Below are positions 1-7,723 of a DNA stretch of 64,000 bases, one piece after another. Both the position numbers and the translations under genes were made by a program. The notes under the pieces are model-generated. The model was not told the DNA's origin, did no database searches, and saw only the letters and a list, made by a program, of their open reading frames with translations. Every line of letters starts with the position of its first letter. Position 1 is the stretch's first letter. Location of the stretch: contig NZ_CP099760.1 in the NCBI RefSeq assembly GCF_040760005.1, forward strand, positions 2,909,501 through 2,973,500, in the 5' to 3' direction. Source of the stretch: Pseudomonas sp. stari2 (GTDB lineage Bacteria; Pseudomonadota; Gammaproteobacteria; Pseudomonadales; Pseudomonadaceae).

Positions 1-316
1 CCCATTCAAGCCATTGGCACAACATCGCCGGGGTATAAAGATTGCCGGTGCGGAACGAAAACACCCCGTAGTTGTGGGCTTTCCAGTCGGCCTCGGGCAA
101 CGCGTCCGGGGCGGGTTCCGCGTCCAGCCAGTTCATGCCGCGCGCAACCAGCGCGCGGCCGATGTGCTGGGCGAAACAGGAACCGGCGGTGACGATGGCG
201 TCCTTGTTGCCGATCTCGAATTGCGGTGTCCACAGTTCACCGATGTCCGGTGCGGACTTGTCGGCGACGGCCGTACGCCAGAAAGCGCGGGGTGGCAGGC
301 ATTGATAGGGATTCAC
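1..316 (-). CDS. GSCFA domain protein, N-terminal part (cut by window edge)
   Basis: The reading frame on the minus strand begins VNPYQCLPPRAFW and contains ITAGSCFAQHIGRALV-like sequence (seen: VTAGSCFAQHIGRAL), the signature for which the GSCFA family is named; this family is a predicted SGNH-type esterase/acyltransferase fold often found with surface polysaccharide genes. I chose a GTG start at 316 because GGAGG lies nine bases upstream and the product starts with a plausible N-terminus; no ATG fits. About 105 residues are inside the window and the rest lies to the left. It follows a GNAT gene on the same strand with a 38-base gap, so the two are probably co-transcribed. Substrate is unknown. 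Confidence 0.75.
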   Translation of the reverse strand, partial: MNPYQCLPPRAFWRTAVADKSAPDIGELWTPQFEIGNKDAIVTAGSCFAQHIGRALVARGMNWLDAEPAPDALPEADWKAHNYGVFSFRTGNLYTPAMLCQWLEW

Positions 317-354
317 GACGAGAGGCCTCCTTGGCGAGTCGTTGAGCGAAAGGC

Positions 355-870
355 TCAGCGGATTTGATAGTGGTAGATCAGATCGTCGAACCACCGATCA
401 CCGATCTGGTAGGCCTGCGGCACACGACGTGCGAACACAAAGCCGCATTTTTCCAACACCTTGCAGGACGCGATATTGCCGTCGGTCACGGTCGATTCCA
501 GCGAGTTCAGCCCGATGGCCGCAGCGTAGTCGATGATCGCTTTTCGCGACTCGGTGCCGAAGCCTTTGCCCTGATGCTCCGGCAACAGCAGGCAACCCAC
601 CTCGGCATGCCCCGGCGAAAGAATGCGAAAACCGGTCACGCCCAGCTCGTGCCCGCTGGCCCTGTCGGTCACCACCAGGCACAGCCAGTGCTCCGACTGT
701 GGTCCCCACGCCGGAAGCCGGTGCTCGAAGCCTTGGCGAACCTGTTCCTCGGCAATCTCACCGAACACGTACTGCATGGTCTGCGGCTCGGAATGCAGCC
801 TGAGAAACAACGGCCAGTCGGACTCGACCATCGTGCGCAGGTCCAGTCGATCCGTGGATAGCTCGAGCAT
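355..870 (-). CDS. GNAT family N-acetyltransferase (RimJ/RimL type)
   Basis: A 171-residue protein starting MLELSTDRLDLRTM. The opening strand (TDRLDLRT), the LGVTGFRI strand and the acetyl-CoA binding loop around HQGKGFGTESRKAI (roughly residues 110-125) are typical of RimJ/RimL-like GNAT proteins, followed by the N-A-S-C-K-V-L-E-K-C-G-F motif that ends the fold. The frame is open 37 codons further upstream, but AAGGAGCAGCGG directly precedes this ATG and homologues begin here, so I use 870. It is upstream of the GSCFA gene on the same strand. The family acetylates amino groups of proteins or small molecules; the actual acceptor cannot be told from sequence. Confidence 0.85.
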   Translation of the reverse strand: MLELSTDRLDLRTMVESDWPLFLRLHSEPQTMQYVFGEIAEEQVRQGFEHRLPAWGPQSEHWLCLVVTDRASGHELGVTGFRILSPGHAEVGCLLLPEHQGKGFGTESRKAIIDYAAAIGLNSLESTVTDGNIASCKVLEKCGFVFARRVPQAYQIGDRWFDDLIYHYQIR

Positions 871-1107
871 CCGCTGCTCCTTGCGAGGGTGGAAAAAAGG
901 AGAGGGTTTTTTACTTGGTGTGAGGGGAAAGATCAATGAGCGGATGGGGGGATGTTGAAGGTAATGGAGGGTGCCGGCCATTGATGGGTACTGGCACGCA
1001 GACTGGAGGGCTCGTTGATGAAGGGAAGTCCCGGTTGGCGGGGCGGTGCGGAGAAAGGCGTTCGTGTCCGAACGGGCAGGCGCAACGCCTCTCTCCAGAG
1101 GTGCCTG

Positions 1108-2157
1108 TCAGCCCGCCAAGGTCGCGTTATCAATCACAAACCGATACTTCACATCGCCCTTGAGCATCCGCTCATAGGACTCGTTGATCTGATCCGCGCG
1201 AATCAGTTCGATGTCCGACACGATGCCGTGTTCGGCACAGAAATCCAGCATCTCCTGGGTCTCGGGAATGCCGCCGATCATCGAGCCGGCGATGGTGCGG
1301 CGCTTCATGATCAGGTTGAACACGTTCGGTGATGGATGCGGCGAGGCGGGGGCGCCCACAAGTGTCAGTGCGCCGTCGCGCTTGAGCAGGACCAGGAACG
1401 CATCGAGATCATGAGGGGCGGCGACAGTGTTGAGGATGAAGTCGAAGCTCTTGGTGTGCGCGGCCATTTCTTCCGGATTGCGCGACACCACCACTTCATC
1501 GGCGCCCAGTGCTTTCGCTGCTTCGCGCTTGGATTCCGACGTGGTGAACGCCACCACGTGCGCGCCCATCGCGTGGGCCAGTTTGATGCCCATGTGGCCC
1601 AGGCCACCGATGCCGACCACGCCGATTTTCTTGCCCGGCCCGGCGTTCCACTGACGCAGCGGCGAATAAGTGGTGATGCCCGCGCACAGCAGCGGTGCGA
1701 CGGCGGCCAGTTGTGCTTCGGGGTGGCGGATGCGCAGCACGTAACGCTCATGCACCACGATGTTTTGCGAGTAGCCGCCGAGGGTCCAGCCGAGGGCGTC
1801 CGGCGTCGGGAAGTTGTAGGTGCCGATCATGCCGTCGCAGTAGTTTTCAAGACCGGTTTCGCAGTCTTCACAGTGTTTGCAACTGTCGACGATGCAACCG
1901 ACACCGACCAGATCGCCGACCTTGTATTCGGAAACATGGGCGCCGACTGCTGAAACGCGGCCGACGATTTCGTGTCCTGGTACGCAAGGGAATTGCGTGC
2001 CGGCCCACTCGGAGCGCACCTGGTGCAGATCGGAATGGCAGATGCCGCAGAAGGCGATGTCGATCTGGACGTCATGGGCCGCAGGGGCGCGGCGATTGAT
2101 CTGGATAGGCTCAAGGGGTTTGTCGCCCGCGTGGGCACCGTAGGCTTGTACAAGCAT
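1108..2157 (-). CDS. Zinc-dependent NAD(P) alcohol dehydrogenase (YahK/CAD type)
   Basis: A 349-residue medium-chain dehydrogenase. Catalytic zinc ligands are visible as Cys37 in FCGICHSDLH and His62-Glu63 in PGHEIVG, with the third cysteine in PLLCAGITTY near residue 158. The structural zinc lobe has four cysteines (93, 96, 99, 107) in CKHCEDCETGLENYC. The Rossmann motif VGIGGLGHMGIKLAHAMGA is near residue 180. This combination is typical of the YahK/cinnamyl-alcohol dehydrogenase group, which reduces a broad range of aldehydes with NADPH. It stands alone, with about 100 bases to the next minus-strand gene upstream. The physiological substrate is not evident. Confidence 0.9.
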   Translation of the reverse strand: MLVQAYGAHAGDKPLEPIQINRRAPAAHDVQIDIAFCGICHSDLHQVRSEWAGTQFPCVPGHEIVGRVSAVGAHVSEYKVGDLVGVGCIVDSCKHCEDCETGLENYCDGMIGTYNFPTPDALGWTLGGYSQNIVVHERYVLRIRHPEAQLAAVAPLLCAGITTYSPLRQWNAGPGKKIGVVGIGGLGHMGIKLAHAMGAHVVAFTTSESKREAAKALGADEVVVSRNPEEMAAHTKSFDFILNTVAAPHDLDAFLVLLKRDGALTLVGAPASPHPSPNVFNLIMKRRTIAGSMIGGIPETQEMLDFCAEHGIVSDIELIRADQINESYERMLKGDVKYRFVIDNATLAG

Positions 2158-2255
2158 GGGAGCGTACTCGATGGATCTGTCGGACAGTCATCTTCCCGCT
2201 CTGAAGTAGCATTCCGTTAGTGCATTCCTATCGAATGCTTGCCTGATCCTGTGCG

Positions 2256-3173
2256 TCAGCGCCGCGCAGAAAGTTGCTGCGGGGCCAGGAACGCATCGTG
2301 GAAGTAATTGCGCAAAGCCTGCATCGCCGGGCTGAATTCGCGCTCGCGGTGCCAGGCCAGGCCGACGCTCATCGGGGTCACCTTGTCGGTGATGGTCAGG
2401 GTCTCGATGCGCTTGCCTTCCAGTGACCAGGGACGGTGCACCAGGTCCGAGAGAATTGCCACGCCGCTACCATTGGCGACCATGCTGCGCACGGCCTCTA
2501 CCGAACTGGTACGCACCCGCACGTTGGGTTGTTGGCGGGCGTTTTCCCAATAGCGCATGGCACTTTGTTCAGCTTCATCCACGGTCAGCAGGATGTAGGG
2601 TTCCAGCGCGACATCAGCGAGGCTGACGGCCGAGCGCTCACAGAGTGGATGGTGGCTGGGCAGCCACAGACGACGTTCGGAGTTGAACAGGGTTTCCGAA
2701 ACGATGTCGGGGTGCGTGAGGTTCGCGGTAAGCACCACCGCCATATCGAATTTGCCTTCCAGCAATCCCTGTTCGATGGCCTGCCGTTCCTGCTCGTGGA
2801 CTTCGATGGCGACGTCCGGGTGCCAGTGTTCCAGCCGTTGCAGATGATGCGGCAGAAAATAGCCGATCACCGTGTAGCTCGCGGCCAGGCGAATCAGGCC
2901 GCTGGCGCGGATGTCGGGTAGCGGGCTGTTCAGTGCGTCGTCGACGCTGCGCAAAATCACGTAGGCGCGGTTCAGGAAGTGCCGACCGGCATCCGTCAGG
3001 CTCATGCCTTGTGCCGAGCGCTGGAACAGCAACGTGCCGAGCATGCCTTCCAGTTCCTTGATCGCCGTGGTCACCGCCGACTGGGAAATATTCAAATGAA
3101 TCGCTGCCTGGGATATCTGCCCGATCTCGGCGGTGGCAACGAAGTAGCGAACCTGACGCAAGGTCAACGACAT
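2256..3173 (-). CDS. LysR family regulator, probable regulator of the pxp operon
   Basis: A 305-residue LysR protein. The winged helix-turn-helix occupies about residues 1-60 (TLRQVRYFVATAEIGQISQAA, ISQSAVTTAIKELE, LFQRSAQGMSLTDAG) and the rest is a LysR substrate-binding domain. It is divergent from the PxpA-led operon, with 125 bases between the starts that contain repeated and palindromic sites, the usual arrangement for a LysR regulator controlling its neighbour and itself. The effector is not known; 5-oxoproline or a related amide is the simple guess from context. RBS region upstream (AACAGGAACACCC) is adequate for the ATG at 3173. Confidence 0.85.
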   Translation of the reverse strand: MSLTLRQVRYFVATAEIGQISQAAIHLNISQSAVTTAIKELEGMLGTLLFQRSAQGMSLTDAGRHFLNRAYVILRSVDDALNSPLPDIRASGLIRLAASYTVIGYFLPHHLQRLEHWHPDVAIEVHEQERQAIEQGLLEGKFDMAVVLTANLTHPDIVSETLFNSERRLWLPSHHPLCERSAVSLADVALEPYILLTVDEAEQSAMRYWENARQQPNVRVRTSSVEAVRSMVANGSGVAILSDLVHRPWSLEGKRIETLTITDKVTPMSVGLAWHREREFSPAMQALRNYFHDAFLAPQQLSARR

Positions 3174-3181
3174 GGGTGTTC

Positions 3182-3231
3182 CTGTTTTTCAGGTATCTGT
3201 TTTTCAGAAGATACCCTATCTGTTAATAGAT
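3182..3231. promoter_or_regulatory. Candidate LysR operators between the regulator and pxpA
   Basis: In this divergent spacer the 11-mer CTGTTTTTCAG occurs twice as a direct repeat (3182-3192 and 3197-3207), GGTATC (3192-3197) faces GATACC (3210-3215), and ATCT-N6-AGAT forms a palindrome at 3218-3231. LysR proteins bind interrupted palindromes of about this size. The assignment is inference from position and symmetry only. Confidence 0.45.
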
Positions 3232-3298
3232 CTTCCCAAGGGGTTGGCGGGAATTTAACGTGGCCTGCATGAAGTCACAAGCGTCAGGAGCAAGGGTT

Positions 3299-4057
3299 AT
3301 GCAGGCAGTAGATTTCAACTCGGACATGGGCGAAGGCTTCGGCCCGTGGACCATCGGCGATGGTGTCGACGACGAACTGATGACATTCATCAGTTCCGCC
3401 AACATCGCCACCGGTTTCCATGCCGGGGATCCCGGCACCATGCGTCGCACCGTCGAGCTGGCCAAGCGTCTGAAGGTCGGCATCGGTGCGCATCCGGGTT
3501 TTCGCGATCTGGTGGGATTCGGGCGCCGACACATCAATGCACCGGCTCAGGAACTGGTCGACGACATCCTTTATCAACTGGGCGCACTGCGAGAACTGGC
3601 ACGGGTGCAGGGCGCGGCGCTGCAACACATCAAGCCTCACGGCGCGCTGTACATGCATCTGGCCCGGGACGAAGAAGCAGCGCGTCTGCTGGTGGAAAAC
3701 CTGCAACGGCTGGAACCCGATCTGTTGCTGTATTGCATGCCGGATTCGGTTATCTGGCGTGTCGCCAAAGAGCTCGGCCAACCGGTTGTTCGCGAATTCT
3801 ATGCAGACCGCGAATACGACTTGAGCGGCTCCATCGTCTTCACCCGCAATGTTCGCGCCTACGATCCGGGATTTGTCGCCGCCCGAGTGCTGCGCGCTTG
3901 CCAGGAGGGCGTGGTGCGCACCGTCGAGGGTGAGGATCTGCCGATCGAGTTCGACTCCATCTGTCTGCACAGTGATACGCCGGGGGCTTTGGCGCTGGTC
4001 GAGGCTACCCGCAATGCGCTCGATGCCGCCGGGATTGAGGTGCGCCGACCCCGCTGA
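3299..4057 (+). CDS. pxpA: 5-oxoprolinase subunit PxpA (LamB/YcsF family)
   Basis: A 252-residue LamB/YcsF protein. The family's opening motif [11 protein letters not shown] is at the N-terminus, followed by [17 protein letters not shown] near residue 65 and [13 protein letters not shown] near residue 105, all conserved in PxpA. PxpA with PxpB and PxpC makes the ATP-dependent prokaryotic 5-oxoprolinase that opens 5-oxoproline to glutamate in the cytoplasm. The frame is open 13 codons further upstream, but the ATG at 3299 is preceded by AGGAG at good distance and homologues start with this motif. It is first in the operon, with 85 bases before the biotin carrier gene. Confidence 0.92.
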   Translation: MQAVDFNSDMGEGFGPWTIGDGVDDELMTFISSANIATGFHAGDPGTMRRTVELAKRLKVGIGAHPGFRDLVGFGRRHINAPAQELVDDILYQLGALRELARVQGAALQHIKPHGALYMHLARDEEAARLLVENLQRLEPDLLLYCMPDSVIWRVAKELGQPVVREFYADREYDLSGSIVFTRNVRAYDPGFVAARVLRACQEGVVRTVEGEDLPIEFDSICLHSDTPGALALVEATRNALDAAGIEVRRPR

Positions 4058-4142
4058 ATAAAAACGAAACACTCGGCACACAGACGCCGGGGTTCAAACA
4101 TTTTTTGCCTGCCTTTCTACAACTATTCCAAGAGGAACAGAC

Positions 4143-4388
4143 ATGGCCGAACACTCTGTCATCACCCCGTTACCCGGGACTTTCTACCGAAAGGCCACGC
4201 CGGATTCGGCGAACTACGTCGAGGTCGGCGATCCTGTCAGCGCCGACACGGTGATTGGCCTGATCGAAGTCATGAAGCAGTTTTCCGAACTGACCGCCGG
4301 GATGGCGGGGCGCCTCAGTGCCTTTCAGGTTGAAGACGGTGATCCGGTGGAGCCGGGTCAGGTCGTCGCTACGCTTGATAGCGAGTGA
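4143..4388 (+). CDS. Small biotin carboxyl carrier protein (biotinyl domain only)
   Basis: An 81-residue protein consisting only of a biotinyl/lipoyl barrel. The attachment hairpin reads LIEVMKQFSEL, placing the expected biotinylated lysine at residue 45; the motif is VMKQ instead of the usual AMKM. The C-terminal half (EDGDPVEPGQVVATLD) is the matching half-barrel. Normal AccB proteins have about 150 residues with a flexible N-terminal region, absent here. The gene has AAGAGGA before its ATG and is followed ten bases later by a biotin carboxylase, so the two should work together. What is carboxylated is unknown. Confidence 0.88.
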   Translation: MAEHSVITPLPGTFYRKATPDSANYVEVGDPVSADTVIGLIEVMKQFSELTAGMAGRLSAFQVEDGDPVEPGQVVATLDSE

Positions 4389-4398
4389 GGGCGTGAAC

Positions 4399-5772
4399 AT
4401 GACTCAACCCATTCGTAAATTGCTGGTCGCCAACCGTGGCGAAATCGCCGTGCGGATTATCCGTGCAGCCAAGGCCCTGGGCATTCCCACCGTTGCCGCG
4501 TGCAGCGAGGCCGATATCGACTCTCAGGCTGCACGCCTGGCTGATGAAGTGCATCTTCTGGGGCCGGCCCGTGCCGATAAAAGCTACCTGAGCATCGAGG
4601 CGTTGCTGGGTGCCCTGCAAGCGACGGGCGCCAATGCGGTTCACCCTGGATATGGTTTCCTGTCCGAGAACGCCGGGTTTGCCGAAGCCGTGATTGCCAG
4701 CGGTGCGATTTTCGTCGGGCCGGACCCGGACACGATCCGGCGCATGGGCGACAAGGCCGAAGCGCGGCGTACTGCTCAGGCGGCAGGTGTTCCAGTGGTG
4801 CCGGGTTCGCCGGGCGAGCTGTTTGATGTCGAGTCGGCGCTTCGGGCGGCGGAATCGGTTGGTTACCCGTTGCTGATCAAAGCCTCGGCCGGTGGCGGCG
4901 GGCGGGGTATTCGCCTGGCAGAAAATGCCGCGCAATTGAGTGAAGAATTTCCCCGTTCGCAGCGCGAGGCGCAGGCCGCTTTCGGTAATGGTGCGGTGTA
5001 TCTGGAGCGCTTTATCGGCAAGGCCCGGCACATCGAAGTACAGGTTCTGGGCGACGGGAAAAACGCCGTGCACCTGTTCGAGCGCGAGTGTTCGCTACAG
5101 CGCCGGCGTCAGAAAATTTTTGAAGAAGCACCGTCGCCCGTACTGAACGCGCAGCAGCGGGAGGCACTCTGCGCCAGTGCCGCACGCTTGACCGAATCCC
5201 TCGGCTACAAGGGGGCGGGCACGCTGGAGTACCTGTATGACGACGTCACCGGCGAGTTCTTCTTTATCGAGATGAACACCCGAATCCAGGTGGAGCACCC
5301 GGTCACCGAACTGGTCACCGGCATCGATCTGGTGCAGACGATGTTGCGAATTGCCGGTGGGGAACCACTGGGCCTGAAACAGAGTGACATTCGCCTGAAT
5401 GGCGCGGCCCTGCAAATGCGCTTGAATGCCGAAGACCCGGCCCGGGACTTTTTCCCCAGCCCCGGTCTGGTCGAGTCCTTGGTCTGGCCGCAAGGCGAAG
5501 GCGTTCGTGTGGACACCCACCTGTATGAAGGTTATCGGGTGCCACCGTACTATGACTCGCTGTTGGCCAAGCTCATTGTGCATGGGCCGGATCGCTCCTC
5601 AGCCCTGGCGCGTGCCCGGACAGCGGTGGCGCAAACCTTGCTGACGGGCATGGCCAGCACCTTGTCGCTGCACGCTGAACTGCTGCAACAACCGTGGTTG
5701 CAAACTGCCGACTTTCATACCGGGACGCTGGAAAACTGGCTGTCCGCACGCCGCAGCGGGGGTGAAGCATGA
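4399..5772 (+). CDS. Biotin carboxylase subunit (AccC-like) of the pxp cluster
   Basis: A 457-residue biotin carboxylase. It starts MTQPIRKLLVANRGEIAVRI, carries the glycine-rich ATP-grasp loop KASAGGGGRGIR near residue 160, the HIEVQVLGD and EMNTRIQVEHPVTE motifs of the active site, and ends with the biotin carboxylase C-terminal domain. The enzyme uses ATP and bicarbonate to carboxylate biotin on the neighbouring carrier. The start is the ATG at 4399 after GTGAGGG. It overlaps the next gene (pxpB) by four bases. It is a second, accessory copy of the AccC type; its place between pxpA and pxpB argues for a role in amide or lactam breakdown and against fatty acid synthesis. Confidence 0.9.
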   Translation: MTQPIRKLLVANRGEIAVRIIRAAKALGIPTVAACSEADIDSQAARLADEVHLLGPARADKSYLSIEALLGALQATGANAVHPGYGFLSENAGFAEAVIASGAIFVGPDPDTIRRMGDKAEARRTAQAAGVPVVPGSPGELFDVESALRAAESVGYPLLIKASAGGGGRGIRLAENAAQLSEEFPRSQREAQAAFGNGAVYLERFIGKARHIEVQVLGDGKNAVHLFERECSLQRRRQKIFEEAPSPVLNAQQREALCASAARLTESLGYKGAGTLEYLYDDVTGEFFFIEMNTRIQVEHPVTELVTGIDLVQTMLRIAGGEPLGLKQSDIRLNGAALQMRLNAEDPARDFFPSPGLVESLVWPQGEGVRVDTHLYEGYRVPPYYDSLLAKLIVHGPDRSSALARARTAVAQTLLTGMASTLSLHAELLQQPWLQTADFHTGTLENWLSARRSGGEA

Positions 5773-6641
5773 GTCGTCCGATCCGCTACAGCTTTGGTGC
5801 CGATGAGCATCTGTTTGCCGAAGTCAGTGAAAGCATGTCCCTCGAGGCGTTTTTCAAGGGCATGGCGGTCACCCGCGCCGTGGAGCGGTTGAAACTCGAT
5901 GGCGTACTCGATGTGTGTCTGGCCAACGCATCCTTTCAGATCCGCTTCGATCCGGATCGCATTGCGCCGCAGACCTTGCTCGAGGCGGTGCAGGGCGCCG
6001 AGGCAGAAGCCGTTGCCGAGCGCACATTGCAGACCCGGATCATCGAGATCCCGGTGCTGTACAACGATCCCTGGACCCACGAAACGCTGATGCGTTTTCG
6101 CGACCGGCACCAGGACCCGAGCGCCACGGATCTGGAATATGCCGCGCGCATCAATGGTCTGGCGGATGTCGATGCGTTCATTGCGGCTCATAGCGGTGCG
6201 CCATGGTTTGTCTCGATGGTGGGGTTTGTCGCCGGTTTGCCCTTCATGTTCCAGATGGTCGAACGCGAACGTCAGTTGCAGGTGCCCAAGTATCTGCGTC
6301 CGCGTACCGACACGCCGAAGCTGACACTGGGGCACGGTGGCTGCTTCGGTTGTATCTACTCGGTGCGTGGCGCCGGTGGCTATCAGATGTTCGGTGTCAC
6401 ACCGGCCCCCATCTACGACCCGCAACAATCGCTGGCGTACCTGAAGGACCACATGGTGTTTTTCCGTCCGGGCGACATTGTGCAGTTCAAACCAATGGAT
6501 CGTGCAGCGTATGACCAGGCCGTTGCAGAGGTGGAGGCCGGGCAGTTCGACTTACGGATCCGGCCGGTAGAGTTTTCACTGGATGCGTTTCTCGCCGACC
6601 CGGTCGGTTATCCCGTGTCGCTGCAGGAGGTGTTGGCATGA
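5769..6641 (+). CDS. pxpB: 5-oxoprolinase subunit PxpB (KipI / allophanate hydrolase subunit 1 family)
   Basis: A 290-residue protein of the KipI/AHS1 family. Recognisable segments are FKGMAVTRAVERL, VPVLYNDPWT-like sequence (IPVLYNDPWTHETLMRF), the loop SMVGFVAGLPFM and the C-terminal VRGAGGYQMFGVTPAPIYDP, the last being highly conserved in subunit 1 proteins. It is longer than the roughly 220-residue E. coli PxpB, mainly through an extra C-terminal stretch of about 70 residues. It overlaps both the upstream biotin carboxylase gene and the downstream pxpC gene by four bases (ATGA junctions), indicating translational coupling and a stoichiometric complex with PxpC. Confidence 0.9.
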   Translation: MSRPIRYSFGADEHLFAEVSESMSLEAFFKGMAVTRAVERLKLDGVLDVCLANASFQIRFDPDRIAPQTLLEAVQGAEAEAVAERTLQTRIIEIPVLYNDPWTHETLMRFRDRHQDPSATDLEYAARINGLADVDAFIAAHSGAPWFVSMVGFVAGLPFMFQMVERERQLQVPKYLRPRTDTPKLTLGHGGCFGCIYSVRGAGGYQMFGVTPAPIYDPQQSLAYLKDHMVFFRPGDIVQFKPMDRAAYDQAVAEVEAGQFDLRIRPVEFSLDAFLADPVGYPVSLQEVLA

Positions 6642-7612
6642 TCAAGGTACTCAAACCCGGTCTCGCCACGTCGGTTCAGGATCTGGGTCGCGAAGGTTAC
6701 TACCACCTCGGCATCCCGCCGTCCGGCGCGCTCGATCAATATGCGCTGAGAGCGGCCAATCATCTGGTCGGCAACGCGGCGGATTGCGCCGCACTGGAGT
6801 GTACGTTGCTGGGCCCTGAGCTGGCGTTTCAGCAAGACGCACTGGTCGCGGTGTGTGGCGCGCACATGGCGCCTCGACTCGATGGTGTGGAAATGCATCA
6901 CGCCACCGCGTTCGCGGTGAAGGCCGGCCAGGTTCTGCGTTTCGATTTTCCCAAGGCCGGTGCCCGGGCTTATCTGGCGGTGGCAGGCGGAATCGACGTG
7001 CCGCTGGTGCTGGGCAGTCGGTCGACTTATGCGCTCGGGGCGTTGGGCGGTTTTGTCGGACGCCGCTTGATCGCCGGAGACGAATTGCCGGTGGGCAACG
7101 CCAGCGGCAAGGGGCGTGCCGGGGCCAGTCTGCCCATGGCGCTGCGCCAGTCACTGGGCGGGGAGATCACGCTGCGCGTGGTGCCGGGGCTTTATTACGA
7201 TCGCCTGACCGACGCGGCAGCGAAGAGCTTTTTCGCCGAGCCGTGGACTGTCGGATCGGAAGCTGACCGCATCGGCTATCGCTTCAAGGGCGGCAGCGCG
7301 CTGGATTTCCAGCCGCGAGAGCAACCCTTTGGTGCTGGCTCCGATCCGTCGAACATCGTTGACAGCTGCTACCCGATCGGATCGATTCAGGTACCTGCCG
7401 GCCTCGAACCCATCGTGCTGCATCGCGATGCCGTATCGGGTGGCGGTTACGCCATGATCGGCACCGTCATCAGTGCCGACCTGGATCTGATCGGCCAGAT
7501 GCAGCCCAACCAGAAGGCTCGCTTTGTGGCGGTCAGTCTCGACGAGGCCCTGGACGCACGGCGCTCCTACAAGAAAAAACTCAGCTGCCTGAGCAAGCTT
7601 TTCCCTTCCTGA
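6638..7612 (+). CDS. pxpC: 5-oxoprolinase subunit PxpC (biotin-dependent carboxyltransferase / KipA family)
   Basis: A 324-residue protein that begins MIKVLKPGLATSVQDLGREGY, the conserved start of the KipA/AHS2 family, and contains SGALDQYALRAANHLVGN, GGIDVPLVLGSRSTYALGALGGF and QRSAV-like C-terminal elements (SGGGYAMIGTVISADLDLIGQ). With PxpB it forms the hydrolytic part of prokaryotic 5-oxoprolinase; the same fold pair occurs in allophanate hydrolase of urea amidolyase. The ATG overlaps the pxpB stop by four bases. The gene ends with a lysine-rich tail (SYKKKLSCLSKLFPS) and is followed by a 111-base spacer with a hairpin before the permease gene. Confidence 0.9.
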   Translation: MIKVLKPGLATSVQDLGREGYYHLGIPPSGALDQYALRAANHLVGNAADCAALECTLLGPELAFQQDALVAVCGAHMAPRLDGVEMHHATAFAVKAGQVLRFDFPKAGARAYLAVAGGIDVPLVLGSRSTYALGALGGFVGRRLIAGDELPVGNASGKGRAGASLPMALRQSLGGEITLRVVPGLYYDRLTDAAAKSFFAEPWTVGSEADRIGYRFKGGSALDFQPREQPFGAGSDPSNIVDSCYPIGSIQVPAGLEPIVLHRDAVSGGGYAMIGTVISADLDLIGQMQPNQKARFVAVSLDEALDARRSYKKKLSCLSKLFPS

Positions 7613-7658
7613 CTCTGCCCGCCGCACCGCGCGGGCCCTGCCACACGCCAGGCCAACG

Positions 7659-7674
7659 CCGCACTTCGGTGCGG
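7659..7674 (+). promoter_or_regulatory. UUCG hairpin in the pxpC-permease spacer
   Basis: CCGCAC-TTCG-GTGCGG forms a perfect six-base-pair stem with a UUCG tetraloop. There is no U-run after it, so it is not a standard terminator; it could stabilise the upstream mRNA or reduce expression of the permease. Confidence 0.5.
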
Positions 7675-7723
7675 TGAAGGCTGCCCGCGCTTCAACCTTT
7701 GACTGGTTCTGGAGTACACGCAT

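Noticed and set aside
1050..1107. GC-rich partial inverted repeats after the alcohol dehydrogenase gene as a terminator
   Set aside because: Stems are short and imperfect and no T-run follows.
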